A stretch of DNA of 64,000 nucleotides from Xenophilus aerolatus (GTDB lineage Bacteria > Pseudomonadota > Gammaproteobacteria > Burkholderiales > Burkholderiaceae_C), in NCBI GenBank assembly GCA_029968055.1, contig JASCNX010000001.1, positions 1,795,204 to 1,859,203 of the forward strand. The letters are read 5' to 3'. A program made the position numbers and the translations under genes. Each line of letters begins with the position of its first letter. The first letter of the stretch is position 1. Below the pieces are notes generated by a model. The model saw nothing but the letters and a program-made list of their open reading frames with translations, had not been told where the DNA came from and made no database searches. Positions 59,044 through 64,000 of this stretch are shown here, in pieces.

Positions 59044-60564
59044 TCAGCCCGGACTGCGCGCGGCCTCAGCCAGCGGCGCCGCGTCACGCAGCCAGGCTGC
59101 CTCCCACCCGCCCCCGAGCGACTGGATCAGCCCCACCGCCGCGGTCTGGCGCGCGAGCTGCACCTGCACCAGGCTGCGCCGCGCACTCAGGGCCGAGGCC
59201 TGGGCGCTCACCACGTCGGTGTAGTTCACCTGGCCCGCGCGATAGCGGTTGAGCAGTTGCTGTTCGGTGCGGTCGGCCGCCAGCGAGGCGGTGCGCCGCA
59301 GGCCTTCCTGCTCGGCCAGCGCGGCGGTAGCACTGAGCTGGTCCTCCACACTCTGGAACGCCGCGAGCACGGTCTGCCGGTAGCGCGCCACGCTGGCCTC
59401 GTGCGCGGCCTTGGCCGCGTCGACGCCCGCACCGATGGCGCCTGCATCGAACACCGTCTGTGCCACCGACAGGCCCAGCGCCCACAGCATGTTCGACGCA
59501 TCGAACAGGTCGCGCACGCGGCTGGTGCTGCTGCTGATCGAAGCGGTGAGGCCGATGTTCGGGAAGTACGCAGCGCGGGCGATGCCGATCTGCGCATTGG
59601 CCGATGCGACGGCACGTTCGGCCGCAGCGACGTCGGGCCGGCGCTGCAGCAGCAGCGAGGGCACGCCGGTGGGCACCGCCGGCACCGTCGGCTTCCAGTC
59701 GGCCACGGCGATGGAGAAGTCCGCCGGCACGGCCCCCACCAGCACGGCGATGGCGTGCTCGTAGGTGGCCCGCGTGCGGCGCAGTGCCACGCGCTCGGCC
59801 TGCGCGCTGACCAGCTGGGTCTGCGCCTGCAGCACGTCGGTCTGCGCGGCGATGCCGGCCTCGTAGCGGTTGCGCGTGATGGTCAGCGCGCGCTCGTAGC
59901 CCTCGATGGTTTCGTTCAGCAGGCGCAGCTCGGTGTCGGCCTCGCGCAGCGAGAAGTAGTTGGTGACGAGGTCCCCGACCGCCGACAGCCGCGCCGACGC
60001 CAGGTCGGCCTCGCTCGCCTGGGCATTGGCCTGAGCGCTGCCGACGGCCTCGCGCAACCGGCCCCACAGGTCGGGCGACCAGTCGGCCGCCAGGCTGGCG
60101 GAGAAGCTGTTCGTGGGCGAGGCGGTGCCGTCGCTGCGCACCGCGCCCGTGCGACGCCCGCTGCCATCCAGGCCCACGGTCGGGAACAGCGCGGCGCGCT
60201 GCTGGCGCACCAGCGCCTGGGCCTGGGTGTAGGCGGCCACGGCGGCGGCGATGTTCTGGTTGGAGATCTGCACGCGCGCGGCCAGCGCGTCGAGCTGCGG
60301 ATCGCCGAAGCGGGTCCACCACTCGCCGCGGTCCAGCGCATCGCCGGGCTGGGCCGGCACCCAGCCTTCGGCCGCCGGTGCCTCCTTGAAGACCGAGGCC
60401 GTGGCCGCAACGGGCCGCTCGTAGCGCGGGCCGACCGCGCAGCCGCCCAGCGCGAGTGCTGCAGCCAGCGCGGTGCCGGCGAGCAGAACGCGCCCGCCGT
60501 GGCCGCCGGAGAGGCGCGGCGAACGATCAAGAATTCGACCGCGTTCAAGAAAAAGGTTGGTCAT
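59044..60564 (-). CDS. Outer-membrane efflux lipoprotein (NodT/OprM type)
   Basis: 506 aa. Lipobox ALALGGCAVGPRYERP near the N terminus, then two OEP repeats (SNQNIAAAVAAYTQAQALVR, AYFPNIGLTASISSSTSRV). It forms the TolC-like trimeric channel of an RND pump. Its ATG is 4 bases after the RND stop, so the two are cotranscribed. The membrane fusion protein is not in the window. Confidence 0.94.
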   Translation of the reverse strand: MTNLFLERGRILDRSPRLSGGHGGRVLLAGTALAAALALGGCAVGPRYERPVAATASVFKEAPAAEGWVPAQPGDALDRGEWWTRFGDPQLDALAARVQISNQNIAAAVAAYTQAQALVRQQRAALFPTVGLDGSGRRTGAVRSDGTASPTNSFSASLAADWSPDLWGRLREAVGSAQANAQASEADLASARLSAVGDLVTNYFSLREADTELRLLNETIEGYERALTITRNRYEAGIAAQTDVLQAQTQLVSAQAERVALRRTRATYEHAIAVLVGAVPADFSIAVADWKPTVPAVPTGVPSLLLQRRPDVAAAERAVASANAQIGIARAAYFPNIGLTASISSSTSRVRDLFDASNMLWALGLSVAQTVFDAGAIGAGVDAAKAAHEASVARYRQTVLAAFQSVEDQLSATAALAEQEGLRRTASLAADRTEQQLLNRYRAGQVNYTDVVSAQASALSARRSLVQVQLARQTAAVGLIQSLGGGWEAAWLRDAAPLAEAARSPG

Positions 60565-60568
60565 GGGA

Positions 60569-63500
60569 TCAGGCCCTCGCCAGGTGGCGTTCGTTCGCGG
60601 GCCGGCGGCGCAGCTTGTCGAGCAGCACGTAGACCACGGGCACCGTCAGCAGGGTCAGCAGCTGGCTCGCGATCAGGCCGCCGATGATGGCCACGCCCAG
60701 CGGCTGGCGCAGCTCGGCACCCTGGCCGAAGCCGATGGCCAGCGGCAGCGCACCCAGCGCAGCGGCCAGCGTGGTCATGAGGATGGGGCGGAAGCGCAGC
60801 AGGCTGGCCTCGCGCACGGCTTCGAGCGCCGTGAGCCCGCGCGAGCGCTCCGCCTCCAGCGCGAAGTCGATGATCATGATGGCGTTCTTCTTGACGATGC
60901 CGATCAGCAGGAACAGCCCGATGAGCGCGATGATCGACAGCTCCATGCGGAACAGCAGCAGCGCCAGCACCGCGCCCACGCCGGCCGAGGGCAGCGTGGT
61001 CAGCACCGTGATCGGATGGATCAGGCTCTCGTACAGGATGCCCAGCACGATGTAGATCACCACGATGGCGGCCAGGATCAGCACCAGCTGCTGCGAGTTC
61101 GAGTCCTGCGCCGCGCGCGCCGTGCCCGAGAAGCTGCCGCGCACGTTGATCGGCATGGCGATGTCGTTCTCGGCCTGCTTGACCAGCCGCTGCCCTTCGG
61201 CCAGCGTGACGCCGTCGGCCAGGCTGAAGGACACCGTGCTCGCGAGCTCGGTGTCCTCGTGGCTGATGGAGCTGGGCACCGCCCGCTCGGCCAGCCGCGC
61301 GAAGGCCGAGAGCGGCACCATCGCCGTGGTGCTCGACGCGATGGCCTGCCCCGCCGACGAGGTGCGCGACGCGGGGTTGGCCGAGGTCACGGTGGAGGTG
61401 CCGGTGCTCGCATCGGTGTTGGCCTGGATGCTGCTCACCGTCGTGGCGCCGGTGGCGGCGTTGGTGCTGGTGTTGAGCGTGGAGGGCACGTACAGGTCCT
61501 TCAGCACGATCGGCGACAGCTGGAAGCGCGGCGACCATTCCATGATGACCGAGTACTGGTTCAGGTCGTTGTAGATCGTCGCCACCGAGCGCTGGCCGTA
61601 GGCGTTGTACAGCGCGGTGTTGATGGCCGAGGTGTTCACGCCCAGCCGGGCCGCCGCATCGCGGTCGACCTGCACGAAGGTCTCGACGCCGTTGTCCGAC
61701 GATTCGCCGTCCACGTCGGTGAGTTGGGGCAGCTCCTGCATGCGGTCGGCCAGCTTCTTCGACCAGGTGCGCAGGTCGGCCAGCGAATCGCTTTTGAGCG
61801 TGTACTGGTAGGTCGAGTTGCTCTGCCGCCCGCCCATGCGCAGGTCCTGGACCGGGCCGAGGAACACGCGCAGGCCGGTGAGCTGGTTGAGCTGCGGGCG
61901 CAGCCGGTCGATGACCACCTGCGTCTTCTCGGTGCGCACCGAGCCGTAAGGCTTGAGGTTGACGAACATGAAGCCGCCGCCCGCGCGCGAGCCGCCACCG
62001 AAGGCCACCACCGTGTCGACCGCCGGGTCGGCATGGATGATGGCCACCGCCTGCTTGAGCTTCGCGGTGAGTGCCGCCGAGGAGATGCTCTGGTCCGCAC
62101 GGATGCCGGCGTTGAGCTGCCCGTTGTCCTGCTGCGGGAAGAAGCCCTTGGGGATGTGCGCGAACAGGTACACGTTCAGCCCCACGACCACCACCAGCGA
62201 CAGCACCACCAGCGCCTTGCTCGCCAGCGCCCAGTCCAGGCTGTGGGCGTAGATGCGCAGGCTCCACTGCCACAGCCGCTCGGTCCAGCGCAGGAAGGGG
62301 CCGGAGATGCGCCCCGGCTTCTTGCGGGCGTAGTACGACTCGGCGCGCAGCAGCGTGGCGCACAGCATCGGCGTGGTGGTCAGCGAGATCACCAGCGAGA
62401 TCAGCACCGACGCCGACAGCGTGACCGCGAACTCCTTGAAGAGGCGCCCCACCTGCCCGCCCATGAACAGCAGCGGGATGAACACCGCCACCAGCGACAG
62501 GCTGATCGACAGCACCGTGAAGCCGACCTCGCGCGCGCCCTTGAGTGCGGCCTCCAGGCGGCCCATGCCCGCCTCGATGTGGCGCTGCGTGTTCTCGAGC
62601 ACCACGATGGCATCGTCGACCACGAAGCCGGTGGCCACCGTGAGCGCCATCAGCGACAGGTTGTTGAGCGAGAAGCCCAGCAGGTACATGACGCCGAAGG
62701 TGCCCAGGAGGGACACCACCGTGGCCACCGCCGGGATGATGGTGGCCCGCGCACGCCGCAGGAACACGCCCACGACGAACACGACGAGCACCACCGAGAT
62801 CACCAGCGTGACCTCGACCTCGCGCAGCGAGGCGCGGATGGAATTGGTGCGGTCCGACGCCACCTGCACCGAGATGTCCTGCGGCAGCTGCTCGCGCAGC
62901 TCCGGCAGCAGATCGCGCACGCCGTCCACCGTCTCGATGATGTTGGCGCCCGGCTCCTGCGTGACCAGCACGATCACCGCCGGCTCGCCGTTGAACAGGC
63001 CCACGGTGCGCGTGTTCTCGACGCTGTCGGTCACCCGCGCCACGTCCGAGAGCTTCACCGGCGCGTTGTTGCGCCAGGCGATCACCAGGTCGCGGTAGTC
63101 GGCCGCGCGCAGACCCGGCGCCGGCGTGTAGATCTGCAGCCGCCGGTCGTCGTTCTGGATCGTGCCCTTGGGCCGGTTGGCGTTGTTGGCCTGGATGGCG
63201 GCCCGCACATCCTCGGTGCTGATGCCCATGCGGTTGAGCGGGAACGGATCGAGCTCCACGCGCACCGCCGGGAGCGAGCCGCCGCCGATCTCCACGTCGC
63301 CCACGCCGTCGACCTGCGACAGGCGCTGGCTGACGATGTTGGACACCGCGTCGTAGATCTGCCCCGGCGTGCGTGTCTTCGAGGTCAGCGCGAGGATCAT
63401 CACCGGCGCCGCCGTGGGGTTGGCCTTGCGGTAGGTCGGGTTGCTGCGCAGCGTGCTCGGCAGGTCGGCGCGGGCGGCGTTGATCGCGGCCTGCACCTCG

Positions 63501-63817
63501 CGCGCGGCGGAGTCGATGTTGCGGCTGAGGTCGAACTGCAGCGTGACCCGGGTCGAGCCGGTGGAGCTGTTGGACGTCAGCTCGTTGACGCCGGGGATCA
63601 CGCCCAGGCGCCGCTCCAGCGGCGTGGCGACGCTCGAGGCCATCGTGCTCGGGCTGGCGCCGGGCAGGCTGGCGGACACCGAGATGACCGGGAAGTCGAC
63701 CTGCGGCAGCGGCGAGACTGGCAGGACGAAGAAGGCCATGATGCCGGCGAGGGCGATGCCGATCGTCAGGAGGACGGTGGCGATGGGGCGTTTGACGAAG
63801 ATGTAGGAGAGGTTCAT
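60569..63817 (-). CDS. RND multidrug efflux permease (MdtC/AcrB family)
   Basis: 1082 aa, about 12 membrane helices and two periplasmic loops. Begins MNLSYIFVKRPIATVLLTIG; helix strips VVDDAIVVLENTQRHIEAGMG and the proton-relay KKNAIMIIDFALEAERSRG are typical of the heavy-metal/drug RND group. Residues about 778-832 form a Ser/Thr-rich insertion (NTSTNAATGATTVSSIQANT region) absent from usual family members. It probably assembles with an adaptor (and perhaps an MdtB-like partner) encoded beyond the right edge. Confidence 0.95.
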   Translation of the reverse strand: MNLSYIFVKRPIATVLLTIGIALAGIMAFFVLPVSPLPQVDFPVISVSASLPGASPSTMASSVATPLERRLGVIPGVNELTSNSSTGSTRVTLQFDLSRNIDSAAREVQAAINAARADLPSTLRSNPTYRKANPTAAPVMILALTSKTRTPGQIYDAVSNIVSQRLSQVDGVGDVEIGGGSLPAVRVELDPFPLNRMGISTEDVRAAIQANNANRPKGTIQNDDRRLQIYTPAPGLRAADYRDLVIAWRNNAPVKLSDVARVTDSVENTRTVGLFNGEPAVIVLVTQEPGANIIETVDGVRDLLPELREQLPQDISVQVASDRTNSIRASLREVEVTLVISVVLVVFVVGVFLRRARATIIPAVATVVSLLGTFGVMYLLGFSLNNLSLMALTVATGFVVDDAIVVLENTQRHIEAGMGRLEAALKGAREVGFTVLSISLSLVAVFIPLLFMGGQVGRLFKEFAVTLSASVLISLVISLTTTPMLCATLLRAESYYARKKPGRISGPFLRWTERLWQWSLRIYAHSLDWALASKALVVLSLVVVVGLNVYLFAHIPKGFFPQQDNGQLNAGIRADQSISSAALTAKLKQAVAIIHADPAVDTVVAFGGGSRAGGGFMFVNLKPYGSVRTEKTQVVIDRLRPQLNQLTGLRVFLGPVQDLRMGGRQSNSTYQYTLKSDSLADLRTWSKKLADRMQELPQLTDVDGESSDNGVETFVQVDRDAAARLGVNTSAINTALYNAYGQRSVATIYNDLNQYSVIMEWSPRFQLSPIVLKDLYVPSTLNTSTNAATGATTVSSIQANTDASTGTSTVTSANPASRTSSAGQAIASSTTAMVPLSAFARLAERAVPSSISHEDTELASTVSFSLADGVTLAEGQRLVKQAENDIAMPINVRGSFSGTARAAQDSNSQQLVLILAAIVVIYIVLGILYESLIHPITVLTTLPSAGVGAVLALLLFRMELSIIALIGLFLLIGIVKKNAIMIIDFALEAERSRGLTALEAVREASLLRFRPILMTTLAAALGALPLAIGFGQGAELRQPLGVAIIGGLIASQLLTLLTVPVVYVLLDKLRRRPANERHLARA

Positions 63818-63901
63818 GGGCCTGCTCCTATGCGCCTGGTCGAAGCTGGCACTGCGCCTCTTCCGAGGCAGGAGCCGGGAGTGCCGCCCGGCGGCGGCCT
63901 A

Positions 63902-63929
63902 ACTTTCTTTTGCTTCGCCAAAAGAAAGT
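63902..63929. repeat. Dispersed hairpin repeat
   Basis: ACTTTCTTTTG, CTTCGC loop, CAAAAGAAAGT: a perfect 11-bp stem, followed by CAGCAAAGAAAAGGCGACCC. The whole block is a repeat I recognise as common between genes in Comamonadaceae. It also looks like an intrinsic terminator stem. Confidence 0.8.
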
Positions 63930-64000
63930 CAGCAAAGAAAAGGCGACCCCACTGTCTGCGTCCCTCCGCTTCGCTGCGGGCAACCTGCGGTGCTCGCGGC

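Overview
The window is GC-rich, densely packed bacterial DNA. Gene content points to Burkholderiales, probably Comamonadaceae close to Variovorax or Acidovorax: three Bug/TctC periplasmic binding proteins, a PadR plus siderophore-reductase pair, a MutS neighbour of the Anbu proteasome type, and dispersed palindromic repeats of a kind common in that family. This placement rests on family knowledge, not on a search.

Layout. 1-5.1 kb: overlapping signalling genes (hybrid kinase, CheR, CheB, receiver-kinase). 5.15-5.9 kb: gene-free repeat region (21-bp tandem repeat, 114-bp inverted repeats around a REP-like palindrome). 5.9-10.8 kb: Sua5/YciO-like protein, site-2 protease, TrpRS, and a NarL-type regulator facing a sensor kinase across a shared terminator. 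11-13.7 kb: class II UvrA. 13.7-19.2 kb: atypical region with a 3'-truncated YcaO gene running head-on into a large DUF11 surface-protein gene that also appears to have lost its end, a second DUF11 protein, and tRNA-Ser(CGA). 19.3-27.6 kb: housekeeping genes (serS, a PLP lyase, ispH, FKBP, radC, Smr), a MORN/caspase-like protein, a YidD-like protein and a truncated globin. 27.7-30.9 kb: complete glutamate/aspartate-type ABC importer. 31-36.3 kb: 2OG-Fe(II) oxygenase, small proteins, FtsX-type permease, fdhD. 36.3-40.3 kb: marR divergent from two Bug proteins and a sulfatase. 40.5-46.6 kb: nickel/iron-type PadR with ferric-chelate reductase, mutS, Anbu peptidase. 46.8-50.9 kb: a second NarL/kinase pair, uppP, a racemase-family protein. 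50.9-53.1 kb: lower-GC accessory cassette (ankyrin protein and small unknowns). 53.3-58.9 kb: lytic transglycosylase, then lacI divergent from an SDR/Bug/CMD catabolic operon, then a DHFR-like reductase. 59-63.8 kb: RND pump with its outer-membrane channel, ending at a dispersed hairpin repeat.

The most unusual observations are the YcaO/DUF11 head-on truncation, a recurrent -10 hexamer exactly 6 nt before the start codon of at least seven unrelated genes (predicting leaderless mRNAs), a secreted MORN-repeat/C13-peptidase fusion, a TrpRS with an extra C-terminal domain, and palindromic operators that match their adjacent regulators (marR, lacI, padR).
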